Shown: positions 26,915 to 35,935 of the stretch, in pieces
How the letters are laid out: the number at the start of each line of letters is the position of its first letter
Numbering within the stretch: position 1 is the stretch's first letter
Assembly (NCBI RefSeq): GCF_030269445.1
Contig: NZ_BSTJ01000001.1
Coordinates: forward strand, 1,451,898-1,515,897
Direction: 5' to 3'
DNA from: Actinoallomurus iriomotensis
GTDB taxonomy: Bacteria > Actinomycetota > Actinomycetes > Streptosporangiales > Streptosporangiaceae
Length of the DNA: 64,000 bases
The notes under the pieces: model-generated
Database searches by the model: none
Told to the model about the DNA's origin: nothing
What the model saw: only the letters and a program-made list of their open reading frames with translations
Translations under genes and position numbers: made by a program

Positions 26915-27889
26915 CTACCGGGTACGGGACATGCCGATGATCACGACCTTGCCGATCGGGCGGTCCTCGATCAGGTGGCGCAGGGCCTCGGCCGCCGCTT
27001 CCACCGGGTAGATCGAGTCGATGACGGGGTGGATCCGGCCCGCCGCCAGCAGGCCGGTGATGGTCGCCCAGGCGCGGCGCGACTGTGCCGCGGTGGCGTC
27101 CGGCAGCGAGAACCCGTGCAGGCTCGCGTGGCGCCGTACGACGTCGCCGACGGGCACGTGCGCGGCCGCACCGCCCGCCTCACCGACCAGGACGATCCGC
27201 CCGCCGGTCGCCAGCGCCGCCGCGATCTGCCCGGTCACGCCCCCGCCGACGCCGTCCACCGCCACGTCGATGCCGGCGGCGAACCCGTCGCCCAGCCCGT
27301 CGGGAAGCCGGTCGCGTTCGAGGTCGACCACGTCGATCCCGTGCGCCCACGGCGCCGCTCGTACGGCCTCGGCCTTCGCCGTGCTGCCGGTGCCGCCGGC
27401 CACGGCGGACGCGCCGAGCGCCCGCGCGAGCTGCACGGTCGCGTTGCCCACCCCGCCTCCGACGGCGGGAGCGAAGACGCGCTTGCCCGGACCGAACCGG
27501 CCCAGCCGCAGTGCGAGCACCGCCGTCAGGTACGCGACGGGGACCGTGGCCGCGACCTCGTCGGCGACGTTGACCGGGACCTCGGCGAGGTTCTGTTCGG
27601 GCACCACGGTGAGCTCGGCCATCGTGCCGGCCGGTCCGGCGAAGAACATCACCCGGGTGCCGGGTGTCCAGTGGCCGCCGGGGTCGGCGACGACGATGCC
27701 GGCGCCTTCCGCGCCGAGGGTGAGCGGGCCCGTGCCGACGCCGGTCGCGGCGGTGTGGTCCCATCGCGTGACGCCCGCGGCGGTGACCTGGACGAGTACC
27801 TCACCGGCACCGGGTGTCGGATCCTCGATCCACTCCACCCGCAGGTCCGTCGTGTGCTCGGTGATCGGATACGCCCGCGCCGCCCTCAC
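26915..27889 (-). CDS. Quinone oxidoreductase-like medium-chain dehydrogenase
   Basis: 324 residues of the MDR superfamily. An N-terminal GroES-like domain is followed by a Rossmann domain with VFAPAVGGGVGNATVQLARALG (cofactor loop) and ending IEDRPIGKVVIIG, typical of the zinc-free QOR branch. The catalytic-zinc cysteines are absent. Likely an NADPH-dependent reductase of quinones or enones; the substrate is unknown. The start is GTG at 27889. It converges with the second kinase with no spare base between stops. Confidence 0.85.
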   Translation of the reverse strand: MRAARAYPITEHTTDLRVEWIEDPTPGAGEVLVQVTAAGVTRWDHTAATGVGTGPLTLGAEGAGIVVADPGGHWTPGTRVMFFAGPAGTMAELTVVPEQNLAEVPVNVADEVAATVPVAYLTAVLALRLGRFGPGKRVFAPAVGGGVGNATVQLARALGASAVAGGTGSTAKAEAVRAAPWAHGIDVVDLERDRLPDGLGDGFAAGIDVAVDGVGGGVTGQIAAALATGGRIVLVGEAGGAAAHVPVGDVVRRHASLHGFSLPDATAAQSRRAWATITGLLAAGRIHPVIDSIYPVEAAAEALRHLIEDRPIGKVVIIGMSRTR

Positions 27890-27983
27890 TGTCGCCCCCG
27901 GTCGGTCTCGCCCCCCATGCCGCTTTCGTCCCTATCCGTCACTCGACATACCCCTTGCGTGGATGCCGCACGCCTGGTCAGGA

Positions 27984-28012
27984 CCGGTACCCACCGGTAT
28001 GACGGGTACCGG
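27984..28012 (-). terminator. Hairpin after the glycoside hydrolase operon
   Basis: A perfect 9-bp stem, CCGGTACCC with GGGTACCGG, has an 11-nt loop. It sits 16 bp beyond the GH16 stop. No T-run follows, so it would be an I-shaped terminator. Confidence 0.45.
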
Positions 28013-28027
28013 CCCTGATGTGGACGG

Positions 28028-29290
28028 TCAGGACGGGAGCGTCCACTGCTGGTTGGCGCTCCCGGCGCAGTCCCAGATCTGCAGCCGGGTGCCGTTGGCC
28101 GAGCTCGGCCCGGTGGCGTCCAGGCAGCGTCCGGACGCCGGGTTCACCAGCGAGCCGTTCGATCCCTTGGTCCACTGCTGGGCGCCGGTGCCGTTGCAGT
28201 CGTACAGCTGGATCTGCGTGCCGTTCGCCGTGCCGGCCGCGGTCACGTCCATGCACTTCCCCAGCGCCCGGACCGTGCCGTCCGAACCGACCGTCCAGCT
28301 CTGCGCGTTCGTCCCGTTGCAGTCATACAGCTGCACCGCCGTACCGTTCGCACTGCTCGCCGACGCGACGTCCACGCACTTGCCGCCGTATCCCTTGATC
28401 GGGCCGGTCGCGCCGCCGCCTCCGGTCGAGGACGTGGTGACGTGCACGTAGTCCACGACGAGCTGCGCCGGGAAGGGTGTCGAGCCGTCGGGGTCGCCGG
28501 GCCAGTAGCCGCCGACCGCGAGGTTCATGATGATGTAGAACGGGTGGTCGAACACCCACTTGTCACCGCCCAGGTCCGCCGGCGTACGGGTCTCGTACGG
28601 GGTGCCGTCCACCGACCAGGTGATGGTGTTCGGCGACCAGTCGATGGCGAAGGTGTGGAAGCCGTCGGCGAAGGCCTGCCCGCCGGGAAGGGTGTACCCG
28701 GCGCCGATGCCGCCGCTGCCGGAGTACCCCGGGCCGTGGATCGTGCCGTGGACGGTTCCCGGCTCGAACCCGACGTTCTCCATGACGTCGATCTCGCCGT
28801 TGCCCGGCCAGCCCTGGTTCCCGGTGCCGAGCAGCCAGAACGCGGGCCACATGCCCTGACCGCGCGGGATCTTCATCCGGGTCTCGAAGTGGCCGTACGC
28901 CTGGGTGAACGTCGAGGCCGTGTTCATCCTGGCCGAGGTGTACTGGCACGTGCCGTACCAGCACTGGTAGCCGGCCGGGTTCTCCTTCTTGGCGGTGATG
29001 ACCAGGTGACCCTGGCCGTCGAGGGCGGCGTTGTTCGTGCCGCTCGTGTAGTACTCGCGCTCGTGGTTGTTGACGTTGTCGCCGGTCTCCAGGCGCCACT
29101 TGCCCTGGTCGACGCCGGAGCCGGCGGCGCCGTTGAAGTCGTCGGTGAACGTCGCCGCGGCCGGCGCGACGGCCCGCGGGGCACGGGCGGCCCCGGGGGT
29201 CGTCGCCGCCGTCGCGGCGCCACCGGACCCGGCGATCAGCGCGGCGGCGAGAGCGACCAGGCCGGCACGCCGACGGGTTGCGGTGCGCAT
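28028..29290 (-). CDS. Secreted GH16 beta-glucanase with ricin-type lectin domain
   Basis: 420 residues: a signal peptide (about 1-29), a GH16 catalytic domain with GEIDVMENVG (nucleophile Glu166, Asp168, acid/base Glu171), a short Gly/Thr linker near 285-295, and a C-terminal ricin B/CBM13 module of three QxW-type repeats ending NQQWTLPS. The substrate is probably beta-1,3-glucan, as in laminarinases with the ExDxxE motif. It is the last gene of a three-hydrolase operon, 31 bp after the GH18 gene. The lectin module is nearly identical at DNA level to those of its neighbours. Confidence 0.92.
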   Translation of the reverse strand: MRTATRRRAGLVALAAALIAGSGGAATAATTPGAARAPRAVAPAAATFTDDFNGAAGSGVDQGKWRLETGDNVNNHEREYYTSGTNNAALDGQGHLVITAKKENPAGYQCWYGTCQYTSARMNTASTFTQAYGHFETRMKIPRGQGMWPAFWLLGTGNQGWPGNGEIDVMENVGFEPGTVHGTIHGPGYSGSGGIGAGYTLPGGQAFADGFHTFAIDWSPNTITWSVDGTPYETRTPADLGGDKWVFDHPFYIIMNLAVGGYWPGDPDGSTPFPAQLVVDYVHVTTSSTGGGGATGPIKGYGGKCVDVASASSANGTAVQLYDCNGTNAQSWTVGSDGTVRALGKCMDVTAAGTANGTQIQLYDCNGTGAQQWTKGSNGSLVNPASGRCLDATGPSSANGTRLQIWDCAGSANQQWTLPS

Positions 29291-29321
29291 GTTCGTTCCC
29301 TTCTCGTCGGTCCGGAGGCCG

Positions 29322-30755
29322 TCAGGACGGCAGGGTCCACTGCTGGTTGGCGGCGCCGGTGCAGGTCCAGATCTGCAGCCGGGTGCCGTTGGCCGAGCTG
29401 GGGCCGGTGGCGTCCAGGCACTTGCCGGACGCGGAGTTGACGAGGGAGCCGTTCGCGCCCTTGCTCCACTGCTGGGCGCCGGTGCCGTTGCAGTCGTACA
29501 GCTGGATCTGCGTGCCGTTCGCCGTGCCGGCCGCGGTCACGTCCATGCACTTGCCCAGCGCCCGGACCGTGCCGTCCGAACCGACCGTCCACTGCTGCGC
29601 GGTCGTGCCGTTGCAGTCATACAGCTGCACCGCCGTACCGTTCGCGCTGCTCGCCGACGCGACGTCCACGCACTTGCCGCCGTAGCCGGTGATCTGGCCG
29701 GTCGCGCCGGAGCCGCCGCCGCTGGAGCCGCCGGTGAGGGCGTTGAACGTACGGGCGAACTGGTACGCGCTCTGCGGTGTGCCGCTGCACGAGTCGGACA
29801 GCTGGCCGTTGGTCGCGCACGCCTTGTCGCGGCCGAGGGCCCAGTACGCCAGCAGCTGGATGCCGTGGCTCGCCGCGAAGCTCTCCAGCGTCGAGGCGTT
29901 GCCGGTGGTGAAGACCTCGCTGGTCGTGTCGTTCACCCCGATCATCGGGGTGTTGCCCTCCATCGCCCAGAGCTGGTCGGAGGACTTGCCGGTCCAGATC
30001 TGCCCGAGTTGGGTGTGCAGGCCGGTGGCGGCGTTGACCGCGGCCTGGCCCATGTCCATGGCCGAGCCGTAGTCCATCGTCATGATGTTCACGACGCTGA
30101 CGTCGACGCCGCGGCTCTTGGCGTTGTTCAGCAGGCTGATGGCGTTGGACTCCAGGCCGCTCGGGTCGACCGGCAGCGTGTAGTCCACGGCCAGGTGGCG
30201 GCCGGCCGAGGCGTACTGCTGCTGGAGCGCGGCGAGCGCCTGGTTCCGCCGGTCGTTGGCGGTGGTGTCGTTCAGCGCCGACCCCTCGATGTCCAGGTCG
30301 ATGCGGGTCAGGTTGAGAGTGTCGATCACCCGCTTGTACTGGGCCTGGAGCGTCGACACCGAGGTGCAGGCCTGGCCCAGCTCGGTGCCGGACGCGCCGC
30401 CGAAGGAGACGATGACGTCGCCGCCGGAGGCCCGCAGGTTGTTGATCGCGGTCTGCCAGCCGCTGCTGTCGATGGAGGTGTCACCGTTCCAGGTGGCGGT
30501 GCAGCCGCCTCCGCCGATGACGAAGGCGAGCGTGTAGTACTTCAGGCCGGTGGCGGCCTGCGCGTTGGCCATCGCCGAGGTCGAGCCCCACGTCTCGACG
30601 TACGGGGCGGCGTAGTGGGCGGGGAAGCCCGGCCCGGGGTTGACGGCGGCGTGCGCCGCCTGGCCGGTGCCGAACAGGACGCTCGCGGCGGCGAGCGGGA
30701 CCGTGGCGAGTGCCGTAAGGCGTCGCCGGAGCAGGCTGAACCGAGGTCGTGGCAT
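29322..30755 (-). CDS. Secreted GH18 chitinase-like protein with ricin-type lectin domain
   Basis: 477 residues from ATG at 30755, which has AGGAGAAG upstream. A signal peptide (about 1-37) is followed by a GH18 barrel with the strand motif VIVSFGGASG and the active-site DLDIEG (Asp153, Asp155, Glu157). A Gly/Ser linker then leads to a C-terminal ricin B/CBM13 module. This is the chitinase C-like actinobacterial branch that acts on chitin or chito-oligosaccharides. It is the middle gene of the operon. Confidence 0.9.
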   Translation of the reverse strand: MPRPRFSLLRRRLTALATVPLAAASVLFGTGQAAHAAVNPGPGFPAHYAAPYVETWGSTSAMANAQAATGLKYYTLAFVIGGGGCTATWNGDTSIDSSGWQTAINNLRASGGDVIVSFGGASGTELGQACTSVSTLQAQYKRVIDTLNLTRIDLDIEGSALNDTTANDRRNQALAALQQQYASAGRHLAVDYTLPVDPSGLESNAISLLNNAKSRGVDVSVVNIMTMDYGSAMDMGQAAVNAATGLHTQLGQIWTGKSSDQLWAMEGNTPMIGVNDTTSEVFTTGNASTLESFAASHGIQLLAYWALGRDKACATNGQLSDSCSGTPQSAYQFARTFNALTGGSSGGGSGATGQITGYGGKCVDVASASSANGTAVQLYDCNGTTAQQWTVGSDGTVRALGKCMDVTAAGTANGTQIQLYDCNGTGAQQWSKGANGSLVNSASGKCLDATGPSSANGTRLQIWTCTGAANQQWTLPS

Positions 30756-30787
30756 GACTTCTCCTGGCGGGGTCGTACGGGCGGGGG

Positions 30788-32674
30788 TTACGGAGTGGTC
30801 CACTGCTGGTTGGCGGCGCCGGTGCAGTCCCAGATCTGCAGGCGCGTGCCGTTGGCCGAGCTCGGCCCGGTGGCGTCCAGGCACCGGCCCGACGCGGAGT
30901 TGACGAGCGAGCCGTTCGATCCCTTGGTCCACCGCTGGGCGCCGGTGCCGTTGCAGTCGTACAGCTGGATCTGCGTGCCGTTCGCGGTGCCGGCCGAGGT
31001 CACGTCCATGCACTTGCCCAGCGCCCGGATCGTGCCGTCCGAACCGACCGTCCACTGCTGCGCGGTCGTGCCGTTGCAGTCATACAGCTGCACCGCCGTG
31101 CCGTTGGCGCTGCTGCCCGAGGCGACGTCGACGCACTTGCCGCCGTAGCCGGTGATCTGACCGGTGCCGCCGCTGCCACCGCTCTGCGTGCCGCTCCAGG
31201 TGAACGTCGCGGTGGTCTTGGCCGGCAGGGAGTAGGTGAACGACTCGCCACCCCAGTTGACCTTGAGCGACTGCGCGGAGCCGCCGTCGTTGTAGGCGAT
31301 CAGGGCCTTCGAGCCGTCCGGGTTGCGCCACGCGACGTTCGGCACGGTGGAGTTGGCGGTGGAGTCGATGCGGTACGCGCCGGGCTTGACGAACTTCGTC
31401 AGGTGGCCCATGTCGTAGTACTCGATCGTGTAGTCGACCTGGCCGCTGCGGCTGTCGCCGTTGTGCACGGTGATCAACCCGGTGCACGTGCCGCAGCCGC
31501 CGTTGTGCGGGCCCATGTTCTGATCCACCGCGAGCGACCACTTCACGACGCTCTTCCCCCAGTCGCGGGTGTAGTCGACGATGTTGTGCATGTCCTCCTG
31601 CTGCTGGTTGGAGATCCAGGTGCCGCCGGAGTGCTCGGTGTCGTAGGCGTCCACGTTCGGGTACTGGTCGTGCACCGTGGTCTGCTCGCCGACGTCGCCG
31701 CCGTAGCCGTGCCAGGCGATGCCGCCGAAGTTCGGGTCGTTCCGGATCGCGGAGTCGTCGACCTGCGGCGCGCCGTAGTTCGCGTAGGTGTCCCAGTTCC
31801 AGTCCAGGGCGAGGACCTTGGTGGACAGGCCGGCGGCGTGGAAGGCCGGCAGCAGGTTCGTCTTGGTGAAGTAGTCCAGGCCGGAGCCGTTCCAGCTCAT
31901 CGACGGGTAGCCGGCGCAGCACGTCGGCTCGTTCTGCGCGGAGACGAAGTCGATCGGCACGCCCTGCGCCTGGTAGGCCTGGATGTACTTGACGAAGTAC
32001 TGGGCGTACGCGCCGTAGTACTGGCTCTCCAGCCAGCCGGGCTGGTTGAAGGTGTCGTTGTCCTTCATCCAGGCCGGGGCGCTCCACGGCGTCCCCATGA
32101 CCTTGAGCGACGGGTTGAGCTGTTTCGCCTGCTTGGTGAGCGGCAGGACGTCGGCCAGGTCGTGGGAGATCGAGAAGTGGCTCAGGCTCGGGTCGGTCTG
32201 GCCGGCCGGCATGTCGTCGTAGGAGTAGTTCCCGCGCGCCAGGTCGGACGCCCCCATGGGGTTGCGGAGGAAGTCCAGGCCGATGCCGCTGTTCGGGTCG
32301 AACAGCTTCTGCATCACCTGGGTGCGCGTGGTCGAGCTCAGTGCCCCACTGCTGTTCATGAGCCAGGCGGCCGTGTCGGTGAACGACGCGCCGGCGCCGG
32401 TGAACTGCTGGTAGCGGGTGTTCTCGTTGACGGTGATGTTCTGCGCGCCGCTGCCACCGGTCCCGAACGCGATCGGCGTCTGCTGCTGCAGACCGCGCGT
32501 GACGTGGCGGCCGGCGGAGTCGTCGGTGGTGGTCAGCCAGATGTTGACGGCCTCGCCCGCGGCGTGCGCGGGGGACAGACCGCCGGTGAGGAGCGCGGCC
32601 ACGAGGGCGAGGAGAGCGGAGGACGCGAGCAGCCGTACGGGCCGGCGGCCGGCGTGGCGGAGGTCTCTGGTCAT
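30788..32674 (-). CDS. Secreted GH30 glucanase with ricin-type lectin domain
   Basis: 628 residues from ATG at 32674 (GGAGGATTC upstream). A signal peptide (about 1-39) precedes a GH30 catalytic barrel with acid/base Glu249 in SAQNEP and nucleophile Glu347 in DTEHSG. The small beta-domain typical of GH30 and a ricin B/CBM13 module (from about residue 500) follow. GH30 members of this type include endo-beta-1,6-glucanases and glucosylceramidases; the neighbours favour beta-1,6-glucan of fungal walls. It is the first gene of the operon. Confidence 0.9.
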   Translation of the reverse strand: MTRDLRHAGRRPVRLLASSALLALVAALLTGGLSPAHAAGEAVNIWLTTTDDSAGRHVTRGLQQQTPIAFGTGGSGAQNITVNENTRYQQFTGAGASFTDTAAWLMNSSGALSSTTRTQVMQKLFDPNSGIGLDFLRNPMGASDLARGNYSYDDMPAGQTDPSLSHFSISHDLADVLPLTKQAKQLNPSLKVMGTPWSAPAWMKDNDTFNQPGWLESQYYGAYAQYFVKYIQAYQAQGVPIDFVSAQNEPTCCAGYPSMSWNGSGLDYFTKTNLLPAFHAAGLSTKVLALDWNWDTYANYGAPQVDDSAIRNDPNFGGIAWHGYGGDVGEQTTVHDQYPNVDAYDTEHSGGTWISNQQQEDMHNIVDYTRDWGKSVVKWSLAVDQNMGPHNGGCGTCTGLITVHNGDSRSGQVDYTIEYYDMGHLTKFVKPGAYRIDSTANSTVPNVAWRNPDGSKALIAYNDGGSAQSLKVNWGGESFTYSLPAKTTATFTWSGTQSGGSGGTGQITGYGGKCVDVASGSSANGTAVQLYDCNGTTAQQWTVGSDGTIRALGKCMDVTSAGTANGTQIQLYDCNGTGAQRWTKGSNGSLVNSASGRCLDATGPSSANGTRLQIWDCTGAANQQWTTP

Positions 32675-33028
32675 GAATCCTCCTACGTGGGAGGGAACGA
32701 CCACCGGGCTGGGCCTTTGATGCCTCGCTTCGCTGGGGCACGGCGGGGCTCGGCTTCCCGGTGGTGATGGCGGAGGTGGCGCTGTGCCCGTGGCGGCGGG
32801 CAGGCGCTCTCGCAGGAGGCGGCACGGTGCCTGTGGCGGCAGGCGCGGGGCCGTCGTGGAAGGCGTCGGACGGGGACGCTCGCGGCGGGCCGCGCGCGTG
32901 CCGGGCGGTCGCGGCGGCGCGACCGGGCGGCCTTCGGTGCGACATGGCAGCGTCCCTTCGGCGGACAGGATCGACGCGGCGTCCCCCGAAGCCGTATTAA
33001 TTAAGAAACCTTCTTTTCAGTGGATCTG

Positions 33029-33057
33029 ACGGTAACGGCGCGGTCAAACCGTGTCAA
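33029..33057 (-). promoter_or_regulatory. Promoter of the glycoside hydrolase operon
   Basis: Leftward TTGACA (33057-33052), a 17-bp spacer and TACCGT (33034-33029). The -35 is a perfect match to the principal sigma consensus and the -10 fits TANNNT. Confidence 0.6.
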
Positions 33058-33114
33058 CACTTCGTCAGGAGAACCGGCCGCGGCATGGCGCGGCCTGCGG
33101 GATCACGGCCGCCC

Positions 33115-33167
33115 TTGACCACCACAGAGCAGAGAGATAAACACAGACGAAACCAACTCCGAAACGG
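33115..33167 (+). promoter_or_regulatory. deoR-type gene promoter and shared operator
   Basis: TTGACC (33115-33120), a 17-bp spacer and TAAACA (33138-33143). The sequence from TAAACA through GAAACCAA to GAAACGG (33138-33167) recurs almost base for base at the promoter of the mannitol PTS operon. That makes it the likely binding site of the DeoR protein encoded just downstream. Confidence 0.65.
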
Positions 33168-33179
33168 GGATCGGGCACC

Positions 33180-33941
33180 ATGTACGCCGAGGAGAGGCAG
33201 CAGGAGATCCTGCAGCGCACGCGTGACGCCGGGCGGGTCGACGTCGTCACCCTCGCCGAGGACTTCGGCGTCACGATGGAGACGATCCGGCGTGACCTGA
33301 CGGTGCTGGAGCGCGCGGGTACGCTGCGCCGCGTCCACGGCGGCGCCATCCCGGTGGAGCGGCTCGGCTTCGAGCCGGCCCTCGCGGCGCGCGACGCCGT
33401 GATGACCTCGGAGAAGGAGCGCATCGCCAAGGCGGCGCTGGCCGAGCTGCCCGCCGACGGGTCGATCATCATCGACGCCGGGTCGACGACCGGCCGGCTG
33501 GTGCAGGTCCTGCCGAGCGACCGGGAGCTGACGGTGATCGTCAACTCGCCGCCGCTCGCCACCATCCTGGCCACCCGCTCCAACCTCAGCGTGATCATGC
33601 TGGGCGGGCGGGTGCGCGGGCGTACTCTCGCGACCGTCGACGACTGGGCCATGCGGCCGCTGTCGCGCCTGCGGGTCGACGTCGCGTTCATGGCCACCAA
33701 CGGGATCTCCGCCGAGGTCGGGCTGACCACCCCCGACCCGGCCGAGGCCGCCATCAAGCAGTCGATGATCGAGGCCGCGCAGCGCACCGTCCTGCTCGTC
33801 GACCACACCAAGGTCGGCAACGACTATCTCGCCAAGTTCGCGTCGCTGTCCGACATCAGCGTTTTGATCACCGACACCGGTCTGGACAGCGGCCTGGCCG
33901 CCGAGCTGGCCGCCGCCGGTCCCGAGGTCGTCCGCGTCTGA
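33180..33941 (+). CDS. DeoR/GlpR family sugar-phosphate-responsive repressor
   Basis: 253 residues. The N-terminal winged helix (MYAEERQQEILQRTRDAGRV, then VTMETIRRDLTVLERAGTLRRVHGGAI) is the DeoR signature. The C-terminal effector domain has DAGSTTG, FMATNGIS and DHTKVG, the sugar-phosphate isomerase-like fold. It faces the PTS operon tail to tail, and its own promoter carries the same element as that operon's promoter. The effector is probably a hexitol or fructose phosphate such as mannitol-1-phosphate or fructose-1-phosphate. GGGGATCGGG lies before the ATG. Confidence 0.9.
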   Translation: MYAEERQQEILQRTRDAGRVDVVTLAEDFGVTMETIRRDLTVLERAGTLRRVHGGAIPVERLGFEPALAARDAVMTSEKERIAKAALAELPADGSIIIDAGSTTGRLVQVLPSDRELTVIVNSPPLATILATRSNLSVIMLGGRVRGRTLATVDDWAMRPLSRLRVDVAFMATNGISAEVGLTTPDPAEAAIKQSMIEAAQRTVLLVDHTKVGNDYLAKFASLSDISVLITDTGLDSGLAAELAAAGPEVVRV

Positions 33942-33995
33942 ACGCCGGGTGAGTGGCCCCCGCCGCGCGCGGGAGGCCACTCACGGCCGGAGCCG

Positions 33996-35645
33996 TCAGG
34001 TCGTCGTGAGGACGGCGGCGCGGGCCTCGGCGGCGTCGTCGGTCTCCAGCGCGCGGGCGGCGAGGCGCTCGCAGTCGGCGAGGGTGTGCTCGGCCAGGCT
34101 CGCGCGTACGGCCGGCAGGGCACGCGGGCTCATGGACAGCTTGGTGATGCCGAGCCCGGCCAGCACCGGCGCGAGCAGCGGGTCGGCGGCCGCCTCCCCG
34201 CACACCCCGACGGACCGGCCCGACGCCTTCCCGGCCGCCGCGCACCGTCCGATCAGGTCGAGCAGCGCGGGCTGCCACGGGTCGAGCAGGTCCGCCAGCC
34301 CGCCGGCCTGCCGGTCCGCCGCGAGCGTGTACTGGCTCAGGTCGTTCGTGCCGATGCTGAGGAAGTCCACGACGTCGAGGAACCGCGCCGCGCGCAGGGC
34401 CGCCGCCGGTACCTCGATCATCACGCCCGCCGTGGCCAGGCCGTGGTCGCGGGCCCGCGCGGCGAACTCCCCGGCCTCCGCCCGGGTCGAGACCATCGGC
34501 GCCATCACCCAGACGTCGGCCGCGGTCCGCTCCGCGGCGATCGCGATCGCCTCCAGCTGGGTGGCGAGGATCTCCGGGCGGTCCCGCGCCACGCGCAGGC
34601 CGCGTACGCCGAGCGCGGGGTTGGGCTCATCGGGCAGGCCGAGGAACGGCAGCGGCTTGTCCGCACCCGCGTCCAGGGTCCGTACGACGATCGTGCCGCG
34701 CTCGAAGAGGGCGAACGCCTCGGTGTAGGCGGCCACCTGTTCTTCGAGGTCGGGCGCGTCGTGGCGGTCCAGGAACAGGAACTCGGTGCGGAACAGCCCG
34801 ACGCCCGCGACGTCGGTCAGGTCCACGCCCGCGAGGTCGGCGGCCGAGCCGATGTTGAGCATCAGGTCGACCGGATGCCCGTCCGCGGTCCGTCCCGGGC
34901 CCTTGCCGCCCGCGAGCCGGGCGAGCTCCGCCTCGGCTCGCTCGCGTACGCGGGCCGCCTCGTCCTCGGTGACGCCGGCGCACACCTGGCCGGTGGTGCC
35001 GTCCACCGTCACCGTCTCTCCGTCGGCGACGTCGAGCGCGCCGGCGCAGCCGACCACGGCGGGCAGGCCGAGCGAGCGCGCCAGGATCGCGGTGTGGCTG
35101 GTCGGGCCGCCGCGCTCGGTCACCAGCGCGAGCACGCTCCGGGGGTCGAGCGTCGCCGTGTCGGCGGGCGCGAGATCGTCGGCGACCAGCACGAACGGGT
35201 GGCCGGGCGACGGCACGCCGGGCATGGGCACACCCAGCGCCGCGGCGATCGCGCGGTGGGCGATGTCGTCCAGGTCGGCGGCGCGCTCGGCGAGGTAGCC
35301 GCCGAGCCCTTCGAGGGTGCGGCGGTGCTCGTCGAAGGTCTCGCGCAGGGCGTGCGGCGCGTCCGCGCCGTCCTTGACCCGGGCGGTCACGCCGTCCAGG
35401 AGCGTGGGATCGGCGGCGATCATCGCCTGGGCGTCGAGGACGTCGCGGGCCGCGCCGGTCGCCGCCGCGGCCCGCTCGCGCAGCCGGCTCTCGGCGGCTC
35501 GCAGCGCGCCGGCCGCGACGGCGACCTCCCGCTCGGGATCGGCGACGGCGCGCCGCTCCGGCAGCGACGGCGGCGGGCTCATCCGGGCGACCGGCCCGGC
35601 CGCGAGGCCCGGACTGACGCCGATGCCCCGCAGCGTGTCAGGCAT
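33996..35645 (-). CDS. ptsI: PTS enzyme I (phosphoenolpyruvate-protein phosphotransferase)
   Basis: 549 residues. The phospho-histidine is His184 in GGPTSHTAILAR, followed by the PEP-binding barrel with GLFRTEFLFLDR, VRTLDAGADKPLPFL, GIMIEVPAA-type segment and LSIGTNDLSQYTLAADR. It transfers phosphate from PEP to HPr. ATG at 35645 overlaps the HPr gene by 8 bp. It is the last gene of the operon. Placing general PTS proteins in a sugar-specific operon links their supply to mannitol use. Confidence 0.95.
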   Translation of the reverse strand: MPDTLRGIGVSPGLAAGPVARMSPPPSLPERRAVADPEREVAVAAGALRAAESRLRERAAAATGAARDVLDAQAMIAADPTLLDGVTARVKDGADAPHALRETFDEHRRTLEGLGGYLAERAADLDDIAHRAIAAALGVPMPGVPSPGHPFVLVADDLAPADTATLDPRSVLALVTERGGPTSHTAILARSLGLPAVVGCAGALDVADGETVTVDGTTGQVCAGVTEDEAARVRERAEAELARLAGGKGPGRTADGHPVDLMLNIGSAADLAGVDLTDVAGVGLFRTEFLFLDRHDAPDLEEQVAAYTEAFALFERGTIVVRTLDAGADKPLPFLGLPDEPNPALGVRGLRVARDRPEILATQLEAIAIAAERTAADVWVMAPMVSTRAEAGEFAARARDHGLATAGVMIEVPAAALRAARFLDVVDFLSIGTNDLSQYTLAADRQAGGLADLLDPWQPALLDLIGRCAAAGKASGRSVGVCGEAAADPLLAPVLAGLGITKLSMSPRALPAVRASLAEHTLADCERLAARALETDDAAEARAAVLTTT

Positions 35646-35922
35646 CGCTCGTTTCCTCCGCGTCCAGGTCGCGGGCGAGCAGGGCCGCCAGGGCGTCGAG
35701 CGCGTCGTCGGCGCCCGGCCCGTCGGCCTCCAGGGTGACCTCCGTGCCGTGCCCGGCGCCCAGTGACAGGACGGCGAGCATGCTGGCGGCCGGTACGGCC
35801 TTGCCCTCCCCGACCCGGATCCGCACCGGGACGCCCTGCTCGGAGGCGGCCTTGACGAACAGCGCCGCGGGCCGGGCGTGCAGGCCCGTACGGGACGCGA
35901 TGACCACGGTTCGCATCGACAT
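35638..35922 (-). CDS. ptsH: PTS phosphocarrier HPr
   Basis: 94 residues with the phospho-site His15 in RTGLHARPA, and VPAASMLAVLSLGAGHG in the place of the Ser46 region. It passes phosphate from EI to EIIA. ATG at 35922 puts the histidine at the canonical position 15 and has GGGAGC upstream; an in-frame ATG two codons later is less likely. The end overlaps the EI gene. Confidence 0.94.
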   Translation of the reverse strand: MSMRTVVIASRTGLHARPAALFVKAASEQGVPVRIRVGEGKAVPAASMLAVLSLGAGHGTEVTLEADGPGADDALDALAALLARDLDAEETSDA

Positions 35923-35935
35923 GTGTCAGCTCCCG

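Larger units (their letters stand above)
32675..33179. other. 505-bp divergent control region between GH30 and the DeoR gene
   Basis: No gene is credible here. It holds a leftward promoter at 33029-33057, a rightward one at 33115-33143, and an AT-rich palindromic TTAATTAA at 32997-33004 within TTTCTTAATTAATAC (leftward). That sequence lies just downstream of the leftward start point, where a repressor would block the hydrolase operon. The leftward leader would be about 345 nt long. The remaining 32700-32990 stretch is featureless GC-rich DNA. Confidence 0.55.

Noticed and set aside
28028-31150. Mobile element, suggested by near-identical repeats about 1.3-1.5 kb apart
   Set aside because: The repeats are the coding lectin modules of three secreted hydrolases, in frame and at the same C-terminal place. 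There is no transposase or terminal inverted repeat.
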